Positions 25,120 to 34,418 of a stretch of DNA of 56,574 bases are shown here, one piece after another (the first letter of the stretch is position 1; every line of letters begins with the position of its first letter). The stretch comes from Desulfuromonadales bacterium. Lineage in GTDB: Bacteria; Desulfobacterota; Desulfuromonadia; Desulfuromonadales; Syntrophotaleaceae. The stretch is taken from NCBI GenBank assembly GCA_030154185.1, contig JASKKK010000014.1:1-56574 (forward strand), read 5' to 3'. Under the pieces are notes generated by a model. It was not told where the DNA came from. It saw only the letters and a program-made list of their open reading frames with translations, and searched no databases. The translations under genes and the position numbers were made by a program.

Positions 25120-26871
25120 TTGGCAATTAGAAATTCCATTACTCCACTCAGAGAAAATACGGTCGCGCTATTGCTCCTCGCCATATTCATTGGCGTTGCG
25201 ACCGGTGCCTTGGCGGTAGCCTTTCGCTACCTGCTTAGGTTTGCCACGAATCTGTGCTGGCGGGAATCTTATGATCTCCTTCGCGCCGCGATTCACAAGA
25301 GATGGTACGTCGTTATTCTGACTCCCGCGATCGGGGGATTGCTGATCGGCCCCATCATCGCCAAGTTTGCCCCGGAAACCCGCGGTACAGGGGTTCCGGA
25401 GGTGATTTCGGCGGTGGTCATCAGAGATGGACAGATACGCCATCGAACAACCTTGTTCAAAATGCTCTCCAGCGTCATTTCCATAGGCAGCGGCGCTTCG
25501 GTCGGTCGGGAGGGGCCGATCGTACATATAGGCGCTTCGGTTGGCTCCTCCCTGGCTCAGGTTGTCAAGCTGTCCGCGGAATGGCGGAGAGTGTTTCTGG
25601 CCTGCGGCGCCGCGGCCGGCATCGCAGCAACCTTCAACGCCCCCATGGCCGGGATGCTTTTCGCCACGGAAATCATCCTGGTCGATTTTCAGATCAGCTA
25701 TTTAAGCCATATCGCCGTTTCGACCGTCACTGCAACGGTTGTCTCCCACCATTTTCTCGGTCGACTGCCGACTTTTGATGTGCCGATCTTCCGTCTGGGC
25801 AGCTATTGGGAGATACCCCTTTATTTTTTGCTGGGCCTGCTGGCCGGGGGGATCGCATTGCTATTCATCCGGTCCATTTCTCTGATCGAGGACGCGTTTG
25901 ACCGTTCTCGCCTGCCGATCTTTGTGCGACCGGCGATCGGTGGGCTTTGCGTCGGTCTGATGGCCATCGGTTGGCCGCATGTCCTCGGCGTCGGATATCA
26001 AACGGTCAACCTGGTCCTAGCCGCCAAAGTGACCCTGATCACCATGACGATAGTCGTGGTTCTTAAATTGGTCGCAACCGCCGTGTCGGTCGGTAGCGGA
26101 TTTTCCGGCGGCATATTTGCCCCTTCCCTGGTTCTGGGGGCCCTGCTGGGCGGACTTGTTGGCTGGAGCGCTAACATGTTATGGCCGGAGCAGGCCACAA
26201 GTCTCCCCGGTTACGCCCTGGTCGGCATGGGCGCTCTGGTGAGCGGAGCGACTCTGGCGCCGATAACGGCTATTTTCACCATTTTTGAATTGACCTATTC
26301 CTTCGAAATTATCCTGCCCCTTATGATCAGTTGCATCGGTAGCCTGCTCGTCGTGCAAAAGTTTTCCGGGTTCTCAGTCTATGAGGTCGGACTGCTCCGA
26401 CAAGGGGTCAAGATACGGCGCGGACGTGACCTAAACCTGCTGCGCTCCATGCGGGTCGTGGATTACATGGAGAAAGAATTCGAAACCGTAAGGACCGACA
26501 CCCATCTGGGGGAACTGATTCAAAAAGTCCAGGAAAGCCCCTATCCGCATTTTCTGGTAATGGACGAACAAAACGAGCTGGTCGGCATGCTGTCCCTGCG
26601 GGATCTCCAGTCGGTGTTGACCGACATCGGCGATCTCTGTGAACTCGTGGTTGCCTCGGAAATCATGACCAGCCATGTGTTTCATATTTTCCCGGAAGAC
26701 AACCTGGAGAAAGCCTTCGAGGTTTTCGAAGGAAAACAGATTTCCACACTTCCGGTGGTTAATCCATTTTCCCCCCGCCAGGTTCTGGGAGTGCTGAAAA
26801 AGGACCGCTTGTTGCACGTCTACAACGAAAAGATTCTTAAAACAGGCGTCCTGTACAAAATACCGTCGTGA
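25120..26871 (+). CDS. CLC family chloride channel/transporter with CBS domains
   Basis: Membrane protein of 583 residues. CLC motifs are GSGASVGREGPIVHIG (gating Glu131 present), ETRGTGVPEV (in place of GSGIPE), and GSGFSGGIFAPSLVLGALLGG. A C-terminal CBS pair (about residues 450-580, with VVDYMEKEFETV and EIMTSHVFHIF) probably senses nucleotides or ionic strength. At the internal proton-glutamate position of the E. coli antiporter this protein has Ile185 (FATEIILVDF), as in channels. The only usable start is a TTG at 25120 without a clear ribosome site; the frame is closed by TAA at 25084. Confidence 0.9.
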   Translation: MAIRNSITPLRENTVALLLLAIFIGVATGALAVAFRYLLRFATNLCWRESYDLLRAAIHKRWYVVILTPAIGGLLIGPIIAKFAPETRGTGVPEVISAVVIRDGQIRHRTTLFKMLSSVISIGSGASVGREGPIVHIGASVGSSLAQVVKLSAEWRRVFLACGAAAGIAATFNAPMAGMLFATEIILVDFQISYLSHIAVSTVTATVVSHHFLGRLPTFDVPIFRLGSYWEIPLYFLLGLLAGGIALLFIRSISLIEDAFDRSRLPIFVRPAIGGLCVGLMAIGWPHVLGVGYQTVNLVLAAKVTLITMTIVVVLKLVATAVSVGSGFSGGIFAPSLVLGALLGGLVGWSANMLWPEQATSLPGYALVGMGALVSGATLAPITAIFTIFELTYSFEIILPLMISCIGSLLVVQKFSGFSVYEVGLLRQGVKIRRGRDLNLLRSMRVVDYMEKEFETVRTDTHLGELIQKVQESPYPHFLVMDEQNELVGMLSLRDLQSVLTDIGDLCELVVASEIMTSHVFHIFPEDNLEKAFEVFEGKQISTLPVVNPFSPRQVLGVLKKDRLLHVYNEKILKTGVLYKIPS

Positions 26872-26915
26872 CATTTCTAAACCCACCGCGCCTTTCGATG
26901 GAGAGAGGTCCTTTT

Positions 26916-27005
26916 ATGGAACAGCTCAAAGACACCAAAGAGACTACGCCATCATTATGCCCCGGTCGCGTCGGCCTGCCGTCTTTGTCGGGTATAGGGT
27001 TGTAA
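26916..27005 (+). CDS. Possible 29-residue leader peptide
   Basis: The ORF starts MEQLKDTKETTPSL and has GAGAGG upstream. It ends 37 bases before the CorC-like gene. No family is recognised and it may be chance. Confidence 0.2.
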   Translation: MEQLKDTKETTPSLCPGRVGLPSLSGIGL

Positions 27006-27042
27006 ATTGACTGCCCCGTTCGTAGGCATTGGAGGATAACGC

Positions 27043-28362
27043 ATGGAAACCGTGTGGTTGGAAGTCGTCATCATTCTGTTTCTTATCCTGGTGAATGGAT
27101 TCTTTGCCGGGGCGGAACTTGCGATCGTCTCGGTTCGCCGCGGTCGTATTGCCCAATTAGCGGCTGAGGGAAGCGAGAAGGCCAAAGTCGTAGAGCAGTT
27201 GCATGCCAATCCGTACCGCTTTTTGGCAACGGTCCAGGTCGGTGTCACCCTGGTCGGCACCCTGGCCTCCGCCGTAGGAGGCGCTGCCGCGGTCGAGGTC
27301 ATCAGACCGATCCTGCAACAGCTGCCTTTCCGCGCGGTGAGCAACTACGCCGAACCGCTGGCCATATTTTTGGTGGTCGGAACGATCGCCTACCTGTCTC
27401 TGATCCTGGGAGAACTGGTGCCCAAGGCTCTTGCCCTGGAATACTCTGAACCGATCGCTCTCGTCGTGGCTAAACCGATACGATTCCTCGCCCGGATCGG
27501 CGGGATGGCTGTTTTCATCCTCACCGTTTCGAGCCGAGCGGTTCTCGTGCTTCTGGGGGTCCGTGACAAGAGGGAACGGGCATTCGTGACCAAGGAGGAG
27601 ATCCAGCATCTGATCGCCGAAGCGCGGGAAACCGGGACGGTGACTGTTGGCGAGCAGGAGTTCATCCGAAACGTGTTCGAATTTTCCCAGACCGAGGTGC
27701 GCGAGATCATGGTTCCCCGCACCAGGATCGTGGGACTGAACCTGGAGAGTCGCCGCGAGGAAATCCTGAAGACGGTCCTGGAAAGCCGGTTTTCGCGGTT
27801 TCCCGTTTACCGGGGGGAGATCCAGCATCTGGAGGGGTTCGTTCATGGCAAGGATCTTCTCGGCCGTGCGGTACAGAACCCCGATTTCGATCTGGAGAGT
27901 CTCCTCCGGCCCGCGTTTTTCGTGCCCGAATCGAAAAAGGTTAACGATCTTCTGCGGGAAATGCAGCGCCGCCACCTCCACATGGCGATGGTGGTGGACG
28001 AGCATGGCAGTTTGGGCGGACTGGCGACAACCGAAGACCTGTTGGAGGAACTGGTCGGGGAAATCGAAGATGAAAAGGACATCGGTGCGGCGCGGCGCAT
28101 TCAACGGCTTGATAAGGGGAAGTATCTGGTCGATGCATTTCTACCCCTCAAAGATCTGGAGGATCTGCTCGGGGTAGATTTCGCCGAGGGTCTTCCTTAC
28201 GATTCTCTGTCCGGGCTCATTCTTTTCGAACTGGGACATATTCCGGTCGAAGGGGAGCGGGTGCGGTGGGACGGCTTCCTGCTGACGTGTGTCAAAGTCA
28301 CTCAGACAGCCATTCGAAAAGTTAAAATCGAACCGGCAGAGTTGCAAAACCCTCAAAACTGA
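27043..28362 (+). CDS. CorC/HlyC-type transporter (DUF21-CBS-CorC_HlyC)
   Basis: Inner-membrane protein of 439 residues with the UPF0053 architecture. The DUF21/CNNM membrane domain comes first ([43 protein letters not shown]). A CBS pair follows ([15 protein letters not shown] and [30 protein letters not shown]), then the C-terminal CorC_HlyC domain ([18 protein letters not shown]). Relatives export Mg2+ or Co2+; the older name hemolysin is misleading. GGAGG precedes the ATG. The CBS-containing CLC gene lies just upstream. Confidence 0.93.
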   Translation: METVWLEVVIILFLILVNGFFAGAELAIVSVRRGRIAQLAAEGSEKAKVVEQLHANPYRFLATVQVGVTLVGTLASAVGGAAAVEVIRPILQQLPFRAVSNYAEPLAIFLVVGTIAYLSLILGELVPKALALEYSEPIALVVAKPIRFLARIGGMAVFILTVSSRAVLVLLGVRDKRERAFVTKEEIQHLIAEARETGTVTVGEQEFIRNVFEFSQTEVREIMVPRTRIVGLNLESRREEILKTVLESRFSRFPVYRGEIQHLEGFVHGKDLLGRAVQNPDFDLESLLRPAFFVPESKKVNDLLREMQRRHLHMAMVVDEHGSLGGLATTEDLLEELVGEIEDEKDIGAARRIQRLDKGKYLVDAFLPLKDLEDLLGVDFAEGLPYDSLSGLILFELGHIPVEGERVRWDGFLLTCVKVTQTAIRKVKIEPAELQNPQN

Positions 28363-28580
28363 TAATGGGTAGGATGGCAGCTTGAAAGGGGCGAAAAGCC
28401 GTAAAAATGTCCACCGGCATGCATGCATCCGACCTGAAGCGCTTGAAGAGATGGAGCAAACTCTCACAGCTCAAGCGCATGTACCCCGACACCATAATCC
28501 ACTTGGATCTGTTAAACTTGTTTTCGACCGGGAAGCCTGCCGGACAGCCCTGTTTTTTTGCACAACGATTGCAAGCCATC

Positions 28581-29834
28581 ATGCTCTACACCCTGACCTT
28601 GTTCGGCGCACTGTTCGTCGCCACTCTTACCCTGATGCTCGGCAGCGGCCTGCTGGGGAGCACTCTCAGTCTGCGCTTGAGTGCCGAAGGGTTTGCCGCC
28701 CCGGTCATCGGTGTGATCATGTCCGGTTTCTATATCGGCCTGACCCTCGGCACCTTCGTCTGTCCCGCAATCGTCCGCCGCGTCGGGCACATCCGGGCCT
28801 TCGCTGCCTTCGCCGCAGTCAACACCGCCGCGACCTTGCTCTATCCCCTGTTTATCGCCGCGCCCATCTGGTTCCTGTTCCGCCTTCTGACCGGCATTTC
28901 CATGATGGGCCTGTATATGGTGGTGGAGAGCTGGCTCAACAACCGGACAGAGCCGCGGATGCGCGGGCGGGTCTTTTCTGTCTACATGACCATGACCTTC
29001 CTCGGCCTGGGCCTTGGCCAGCTGTTTCTCAACGTCCGGGACATCGGTAGCAGCGACCTGTTCCTGATTGTCGGCATCTGCACCGCCCTCTGCCTGGTTC
29101 CGGTGGTCCTGACCCGCTCCATCCATCCCGACCTACCCGAGACGGCCTCCATGCAGCTGAATCAACTGCTGCGTCGAGCGCCGATGGGCCTGCTCGGTGC
29201 CCTGGTTACCGGCCTGATCGCCAGCGCCTTTTACAGCCTGGCCCCGGTTTTTGCCCAGCAAAGCGGTCTGCCCATCGCCATGGTGGCCCGATTCATGGGC
29301 CTCACCATCCTCTGCGGGCTCGTGCTGCAGTGGCCGGTCGGCCTCCTTTCCGACCGCTTCGACCGCCTTCAGGTGCTGGCCGTTCTGGCCCTGCTTGCCT
29401 GTGTGGCGGCCGAACTGATCATCTTGACCGCAGGACGCGCCCTGGTGTTGCTGCTTGTCGCGAGCGGCCTTTACGGTGGCCTGGCCTTCACCCTCTATCC
29501 GGTAGCCGTCGCCCACACAAACGACCGGGTCGACAACCGGGAAATCGTCGCCGCCAGCTCTTCCCTGATCCTTTGCTACGGGCTGGGGGCCTGCCTCGGC
29601 CCCCTCGGTGCCGCTGTCTTCATGGCTATGCTCGGACCCACGGGGCTCTACGTCTATATCGCTTTGGTCGCCGGACTGTTCGGAATAACGGTTATCGTCC
29701 ACCAGCGCCTGGAAAAACCGAAGGTCGAGGAGCCGGTTCCCTATACGCCGGTGCCCTACACCTCCCGGGTCATTACCTCTATCCACCCCTATTCGGAAAG
29801 CGAATCGAAAGAGGATGAAGAGGTTTCGGGTTAG
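28581..29834 (+). CDS. Major facilitator superfamily transporter (YcaD-like)
   Basis: Twelve-helix transporter. The first helix is LYTLTLFGALFVATLTLMLG. The loop-2 signature is seen as RRVGHIRAFA, and VVESWLNNRTEPRMRGRVFSVYM is typical of YcaD-type proteins. The C-terminus has a hydrophilic tail with the doubled VPYTPVPYTS. The frame is open from 28407, which would add 58 non-membrane residues. Neither start has a good ribosome site, so the 5' end is uncertain; I use the Met just before helix 1. The substrate is unknown. Confidence 0.8.
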   Translation: MLYTLTLFGALFVATLTLMLGSGLLGSTLSLRLSAEGFAAPVIGVIMSGFYIGLTLGTFVCPAIVRRVGHIRAFAAFAAVNTAATLLYPLFIAAPIWFLFRLLTGISMMGLYMVVESWLNNRTEPRMRGRVFSVYMTMTFLGLGLGQLFLNVRDIGSSDLFLIVGICTALCLVPVVLTRSIHPDLPETASMQLNQLLRRAPMGLLGALVTGLIASAFYSLAPVFAQQSGLPIAMVARFMGLTILCGLVLQWPVGLLSDRFDRLQVLAVLALLACVAAELIILTAGRALVLLLVASGLYGGLAFTLYPVAVAHTNDRVDNREIVAASSSLILCYGLGACLGPLGAAVFMAMLGPTGLYVYIALVAGLFGITVIVHQRLEKPKVEEPVPYTPVPYTSRVITSIHPYSESESKEDEEVSG

Positions 29835-29970
29835 CCTGAAGGGGGAGTCACTAGAAAGGGGAGTAATGCACTTGCTTTCGTGTTTTTGATAGACCCATCC
29901 ACTACATGTCGGGTATGGTAAATCTTTAATTTGAATTGGCCACGAGAAAAGGAAGTGATGGGTTGCTATC

Positions 29971-31053
29971 ATGGCAAAACTGATCTTACATGTTGGCCCA
30001 GGCAAGTGTGGTTCTTCATCTATCCAGAAATTCTTTGCACAGCACAAAAAAACCTGCCGCCAGAAAACGCACTTCAAGCTACTGACACCAAAAGAAATCG
30101 AGGGATTGAGTCGGGAATATCCATGTGGAAATACTGTTGATAGATTCGCCAAATTCCTGTCAGGCAACCGGCGATGTGATGCTATCATAGTAAGCCACGA
30201 GTCGCTGTTTCACAGTCCCTTGGCTGTCAGGAATATCTGCAATCTATCCAGGAACCTGATGGACAAAAAACTGATCGTGGGATATTCCCGCAGACAGTCC
30301 GAACGTTTTGTCTCTGCCTATTCCCAGTGGGTTTTTCGTTCGTCAGATCGTATTAAAGATAGAAATCAGGTTTTACATAAATTTGATCTGAATCTCGCTC
30401 TATTCTCCGGATTGGAGCGCCATCTTATCGCTTCCATCGCAAATGACTTTTACAGTGCCAAACAGGTGTATGAACACCATATCTGTGACTGGTTTAATTC
30501 CTATAAAAGCTTATCCCGCTTTGTTTGCGACCCAGAGGCAGAGATTAAATGTGGCATACTCCCATCGAGAATCTCGAATGTTTCCCTGATAGAAGACTTT
30601 TGCGACAAGTGTGGATTGACTTTGCGTGATGAGGTCAAGGATGCGAGCCGTTGTATGGTCAACTTGAAGTTTGATCAGGATCTTGTCGAAGCTGTTGATA
30701 ATGCGGTTGAATTAGGATTCGATATGCCGGGGCCTCATATGAGCAATAGGGCTTTGCAGATGTTGTCGGATAAGATTGTCAAATGATCGAAAGGAACATC
30801 GGAATTTTTAGCGAATCTGAAGGCGTACATAGATCATTATTTTTATGAATCCAACCTGAGGCTTTGTCGAGAATACAATTTAAATGAGGCTTATTTCACG
30901 CCACCGGCAAGGTTCAGCAAGGCAGAGATCCTGGACATCATCAGGTGTGAAGGTCGACACCGAGCGATGAATTCATGCAAAATAATCGAGGATTATCGAG
31001 AGCTGTCTGCTAAAATGGTGGACCTTTGCTTTAAGCTGATTAAAAATAAATAG
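29971..31053 (+). pseudogene. Sulfotransferase-like gene interrupted by an in-frame TGA
   Basis: The first 271 codons encode a P-loop sulfotransferase-like protein: LILHVGPGKCGSSSIQKFF corresponds to the PAPS 5'-phosphosulfate loop (HIGTPKTGSTSLQ-like), and SRRQSERFVSAYSQW to the 3'-phosphate site. A TGA at 30784-30786 ends the ORF, yet the same frame continues for 88 codons to a TAG at 31051-31053. That extension is protein-like, and LKAYIDHYFYESNLRLCREYNL fits the usual C-terminal helix of this family. The likeliest reading is a recent nonsense change (for example CGA to TGA). Recoding or a sequence error are alternatives. Base composition is less GC-rich than in neighbouring genes, suggesting transfer. 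Confidence 0.65.
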
Positions 31054-31074
31054 TGCCGATAAGTCTTTAACGTT

Positions 31075-31147
31075 AGAACAACAGGCTCCCTCCCCCCCCC
31101 CCCCCCGGAAAAGTTGGCGGGGATCCTGTTGTTCTGATGTTGTTTTT
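31075..31147 (+). terminator. Terminator containing a C15 homopolymer
   Basis: An 11-bp perfect stem (agaacaacagg at 31075-31085, cctgttgttct at 31125-31135) encloses a run of 15 C (31092-31106) that can pair partly with ggcgggg. The T-run ttgtttttt follows at 31139-31147. It closes the sulfotransferase-like gene. Homopolymer runs this long are prone to slippage. Confidence 0.7.
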
Positions 31148-31159
31148 TACTTATAAAAA

Positions 31160-31438
31160 TCATCTATTCTGAATTTCCTTCAGTTTATCTATCTGCACGT
31201 ATATATTGCGAACATTTTCAGATATACGGTTGTCTAATTTGTCCTGTACAATAACCATGTCCTTTAAAACGATTTTTTCACCAGAAATATTAAAATAAGA
31301 AATTTTTCTGGAGGAACCACCAAGGTTTTCAACAACAACAAATCTGTCGGCGCCAAGAGCCGTTACTTCAGAATGGCTTTCATTGACTAATGTGCCGAAT
31401 ATTATCAAAACAAAGAAAGTAACAAAGAGTGTTCTCAT
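31160..31438 (-). CDS. Small secreted protein of unknown function
   Basis: Protein of 92 residues with a signal peptide (MRTLFVTFFVLIIFGTLVNESHS) and a short, charged mature part of about 68 residues ending in a helix (NIYVQIDKLKEIQNR). The ATG at 31438 has GGAGG five bases upstream; the longer frame from 31522 lacks such a signal. It is AT-rich compared with the window. No family is recognised. Confidence 0.6.
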   Translation of the reverse strand: MRTLFVTFFVLIIFGTLVNESHSEVTALGADRFVVVENLGGSSRKISYFNISGEKIVLKDMVIVQDKLDNRISENVRNIYVQIDKLKEIQNR

Positions 31439-32037
31439 GTGTTCCTCCATTAATTTTTGTTGACCGATAATTTTCTTAAACACTCCAATTCTGTGCCGTA
31501 TTTTACAGTCTATGCTTTCCAAGGAGGGTGCATTTGTCGGACTTATTAATTTTCATGGTGGATACAACCGATGCCTGAGATGTTTAAATCTTATCTTTAA
31601 TAAATGTGAGTTCAAGCTTGGTTCGCCTGAAAAGCGTTCCGAGTTTGTTCAGGACGAGAAAAAAGCTTTTTATTGCAATTCCTGCAAAGCAGAACACTAC
31701 GGAATATCCTGTCACAATATGTCCCCCCCCACATTTTGCAGGCCCGGGTTTTCCATGGAGAGGTTGCCGGCAACACATATGGGGCGCCATTGCGGCATTC
31801 CCCACCTTTTTTAGCCTGCCCTGCCTCGTCGGATATCTCCATTTTTCCCGGTTTCCCCTATATGACCGCTTTCGATATCGCGAGTAGAGAAAAGAGTGCC
31901 TGATTGGTCTGCCCATTGCATAGGTTGGGTCCTTTGCCGCTTTTTTCCGAATGATTTCAAAATCCTGAAGATTTCCGGCTCAAAGGGTCGGTTTTTACCG
32001 GAGCGTCCGTCTGTGGCGCTTCGCAGAGATATTGTGT
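31439..32037. other. Gene-free spacer in the accessory region
   Basis: No gene could be supported on either strand in this stretch of about 600 bases. Short open frames lack start signals and family resemblance. A C8 run lies near 31723-31730. The right end should hold the promoter of the diguanylate cyclase gene. Confidence 0.3.
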
Positions 32038-33279
32038 GTGAAAAGGGACAGACCATATAATTTTTTGACTTTGAGATTCGTCGACAAGGCGCTGGAAGAC
32101 GCTTATCGAGAGGATGATTTTTTCAAAGGGCTGAAAAAACATCGGACGGTTTGTCTTGAGACGATTTTTCTCTACTCGATTTTCGGTATTCTCGACTGGG
32201 CCATTCTCCCGGAACAAAAGGAAATCTGCTGGATTATTCGATTTTTTTTCGTCTGCCCTTTGCTCCTCTGGTCGTATTTTTTCTCCTTTACAAAGTGGTA
32301 CCGAAAGTTCCGAACAGCGAACACCTTTGTTGTCGGATTGTCCATCAGTGTGGGGATTATCGCGATGATTGCGATTGCCCCATCGCCTGGAGATTATCTT
32401 TATTATGCCGGCCTGCTTCTCTGCTCGATGTCTTTCTACGGGAGAATTCCCGATCAATTCATTTCCAACTTTCTGTCTTGGGGGACTTTCTCTCTTTACC
32501 TGATTGTCGCCTTGTTGTTTACCACTCCCCCTGGAAAAGTCCTTTTCAGCAATACTTTTATCTATTTTTTCTTCAATATTTTAGGGATGCTTGTCTGTTA
32601 CTCCCTGGAACTCTCCAGGCGTTTGGATTATCTGCAAAGGTTCACTATCGAACGACAAGCCGCGGAACTGAAGGAAGCGTTGCGGAAAATGGAAAAGGAA
32701 CGACGGCGAGCCGAAGAACTGTCGCTGCAGGATCCCCTGACCGGCCTGGCCAATCGACGTCGTTTTTTCGAAGAGGCAGACAGGGAGTATGAGCGCACAC
32801 TCCGGTACGGGCGAAGCCTTTCCATTATGCTGCTGGATATCGACCACTTCAAGAGAGTCAACGACACTTTCGGTCATGCCGTCGGTGACCGGGTGTTGCA
32901 GAGGGTGTCCGGCATTATCGCCGGAACCGTCCGGAAATCCGATCTGGCCTGTCGCTATGGTGGGGAAGAGTTCGCCGTGTTGTTGCCTGAAGCGGATCCT
33001 CAAACGGCTCAGAAACTTGGGGAGCGGATGCTTCGGAGTATCAAACAGTCGACAATCATCCTGGGGAATGAACAGGTGTCCATATCGGCCAGCATGGGCA
33101 TTGCCGGTTTTTCGGAGGCGGAAGATGTGCCCCCTCACATCCTGCTGGAACGTGCCGACAAGATACTTTACCAGGCAAAGAATTCCGGTCGAGACAGACT
33201 CTGTCTATGGGAAGATTCGGCTGACAAAGTCGACCCGGCCGGCAGACTGTTGCCGGTGAGGTCTGCCAATATGTCCTGA
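32038..33279 (+). CDS. Membrane-bound diguanylate cyclase (GGDEF)
   Basis: Enzyme that makes c-di-GMP from two GTP. The N-terminal half has about six membrane helices (ETIFLYSIFGILDWAI to FFFNILGMLVCYSLEL) of an unassigned MASE-like sensor. A short coiled coil (ELKEALRKMEKERRRAEEL) leads to a complete GGDEF domain starting DPLTGLANRRRFF. The active site is RYGGEEF, and the product-inhibition I-site RxxD (RKSD) lies five residues before it. The start is either this GTG or a TTG two codons upstream; both have only a weak AGAG site. Confidence 0.9.
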   Translation: MKRDRPYNFLTLRFVDKALEDAYREDDFFKGLKKHRTVCLETIFLYSIFGILDWAILPEQKEICWIIRFFFVCPLLLWSYFFSFTKWYRKFRTANTFVVGLSISVGIIAMIAIAPSPGDYLYYAGLLLCSMSFYGRIPDQFISNFLSWGTFSLYLIVALLFTTPPGKVLFSNTFIYFFFNILGMLVCYSLELSRRLDYLQRFTIERQAAELKEALRKMEKERRRAEELSLQDPLTGLANRRRFFEEADREYERTLRYGRSLSIMLLDIDHFKRVNDTFGHAVGDRVLQRVSGIIAGTVRKSDLACRYGGEEFAVLLPEADPQTAQKLGERMLRSIKQSTIILGNEQVSISASMGIAGFSEAEDVPPHILLERADKILYQAKNSGRDRLCLWEDSADKVDPAGRLLPVRSANMS

Positions 33280-33315
33280 AAGTGATCGTGCAAACCGGTA
33301 ACGGATAACGAGGTG

Positions 33316-33343
33316 TTTGCCGGTGACGATTTTGTGGTATAGT
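33316..33343 (+). promoter_or_regulatory. Candidate sigma-70 promoter of a small unit
   Basis: TTTGCC (33316-33321), a 16-bp spacer and TATAGT (33338-33343). The inverted pair ggtat/atacc at 33336-33352 overlaps the -10 element and could be an operator. Confidence 0.4.
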
Positions 33344-33395
33344 TTACATACCTCAAAAGCAAAAGAGGTTTCCCAGGAAAAAGGAGGAAGACGGT

Positions 33396-33446
33396 ATGCC
33401 AGTCTCTGATCCGCCGGGCCAAAAGGGGAAATATCCATCCATCTGA
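33396..33446 (+). CDS. 16-residue mini-ORF with strong ribosome site
   Basis: The peptide is MPVSDPPGQKGKYPSI. AGGAGG lies eight bases before the ATG (33382-33387). It sits between a candidate promoter and a perfect terminator hairpin, so it may be a real tiny gene or the coding part of a small RNA. No family is recognised. Confidence 0.35.
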   Translation: MPVSDPPGQKGKYPSI

Positions 33447-33530
33447 AAATTGACATTTTCTGGATTGCAGAAGTCGGGTAATCCGATTCAGGATCCCACG
33501 ACGGGAATCCACAAAGAAGCGTATCAATGC

Positions 33531-33563
33531 AAAACGCCCCGGAGAATATTTCCGGGGCGTTTT
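33531..33563. terminator. Bidirectional terminator
   Basis: A perfect 13-bp inverted repeat (aaaacgccccgga / tccggggcgtttt) with a 7-base loop. The A and T tails serve both the small rightward unit and the leftward YchJ-like gene. Confidence 0.85.
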
Positions 33564-33592
33564 GATTTGTGCTGCTAAGGATGGGCGCTAAC

Positions 33593-34075
33593 TTACTTGC
33601 CGCAGCATTTTTTATATTTTTTCCCGCTGCCGCAGCTGCACGGATCGTTGCGACCGATCTTTACGACGGTGCGCGGCTGCGATTTTACCATCAACCCTTC
33701 GCTAAACAGCCATTGCTTTTCCCGGCGCTCGAATCGGCCGCGTTCGTGGTGGCTGCGCACGCCGTCTTTATCGCGAAAGCGGGCGATAAACTCGACTTCG
33801 CCATTTTCGTCCTGCGGTCCGCCATCCGTCGTTCCGACAATTTCGAGGCCCAGCCATTCGGATTGTTCGGCCCAGACTTTCGTTCCCTTGTGATCGTAGC
33901 CCTGACGATGGTCGGGGTGGGTGCTGGAATAGAGAAAATCGATCTCGACCCTGACGTGGGCGGAGTACCGCGCGCGCATGAGTTGTTCCGCCGTTTCGGC
34001 AGGTTTTTTTCCGGTAATGATCGGTTCGCAGCAGGTAGTATAATCGTTGCCGCTTCCGCAGGGGCAGCTGTTCAT
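33593..34075 (-). CDS. YchJ family protein with two SEC-C motifs
   Basis: Protein of 160 residues. Zinc-binding SEC-C modules lie at both ends: [13 protein letters not shown] at the N-terminus and [15 protein letters not shown] at the C-terminus. The YchJ core ([26 protein letters not shown]) lies between them. The molecular role is unknown; a SEC-C zinc knuckle at the SecA C-terminus contacts SecB and the ribosome. The ATG at 34075 has AGGAGAGA upstream, and the longer frame adds 52 unrelated residues. Confidence 0.92.
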   Translation of the reverse strand: MNSCPCGSGNDYTTCCEPIITGKKPAETAEQLMRARYSAHVRVEIDFLYSSTHPDHRQGYDHKGTKVWAEQSEWLGLEIVGTTDGGPQDENGEVEFIARFRDKDGVRSHHERGRFERREKQWLFSEGLMVKSQPRTVVKIGRNDPCSCGSGKKYKKCCGK

Positions 34076-34201
34076 GGAGTCTCTCCTTGACGGTTCGGTT
34101 GCAAAGGTTTGCCGAAGTCTATTCATGCGTAGGCGGTGAGTCAAGTGCATCTTTGGCAAAAGAAGGAGGGGGCCGGTTTGGATCCGGTTTCGACTGAAAA
34201 T

Positions 34202-34220
34202 TGTGAAATGAAATTTCACA
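34202..34220. promoter_or_regulatory. Palindrome, possible operator
   Basis: tgtgaaa and tttcaca form a perfect 7-bp inverted repeat with a short centre (34203-34220). It sits 60-80 bases before a mini-ORF and about 125 bases upstream of the YchJ start, which is transcribed the other way. Confidence 0.3.
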
Positions 34221-34281
34221 GTGCAAATCACAGGGTATGCCGGAACAATCTTGTCCGGAGGACTGAAGGAGAGGAGGCAGC

Positions 34282-34380
34282 ATGGGTCATGTTGTCGGGA
34301 AGGATATGAATCGCCAGCTCTGCCAGCTCGGCAAAAAGAACGATAATCTTACATCCGCGCCCTTGGAAGGACACACTTGA
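34282..34380 (+). CDS. 32-residue ORF with strong ribosome site
   Basis: The ORF begins [29 protein letters not shown] precedes the ATG by a few bases, a stronger signal than most genes here have. It ends 38 bases before the methyltransferase ATG and could be a leader or a small protein. No family is recognised. Confidence 0.35.
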   Translation: MGHVVGKDMNRQLCQLGKKNDNLTSAPLEGHT

Positions 34381-34418
34381 TCTGGTCATCCCGCCATGAT
34401 TCTGCAATAATCCCCGCC

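Noticed and set aside
30787-30830. SECIS element after the in-frame TGA
   Set aside because: No stable hairpin with a suitable loop was seen in the bases right after the TGA; a folding program would be needed to be sure.
31512-31814. 100-residue ORF with several cysteines
   Set aside because: No ribosome site that fits, no recognised zinc motif spacing, and other frames are equally open in this stretch.
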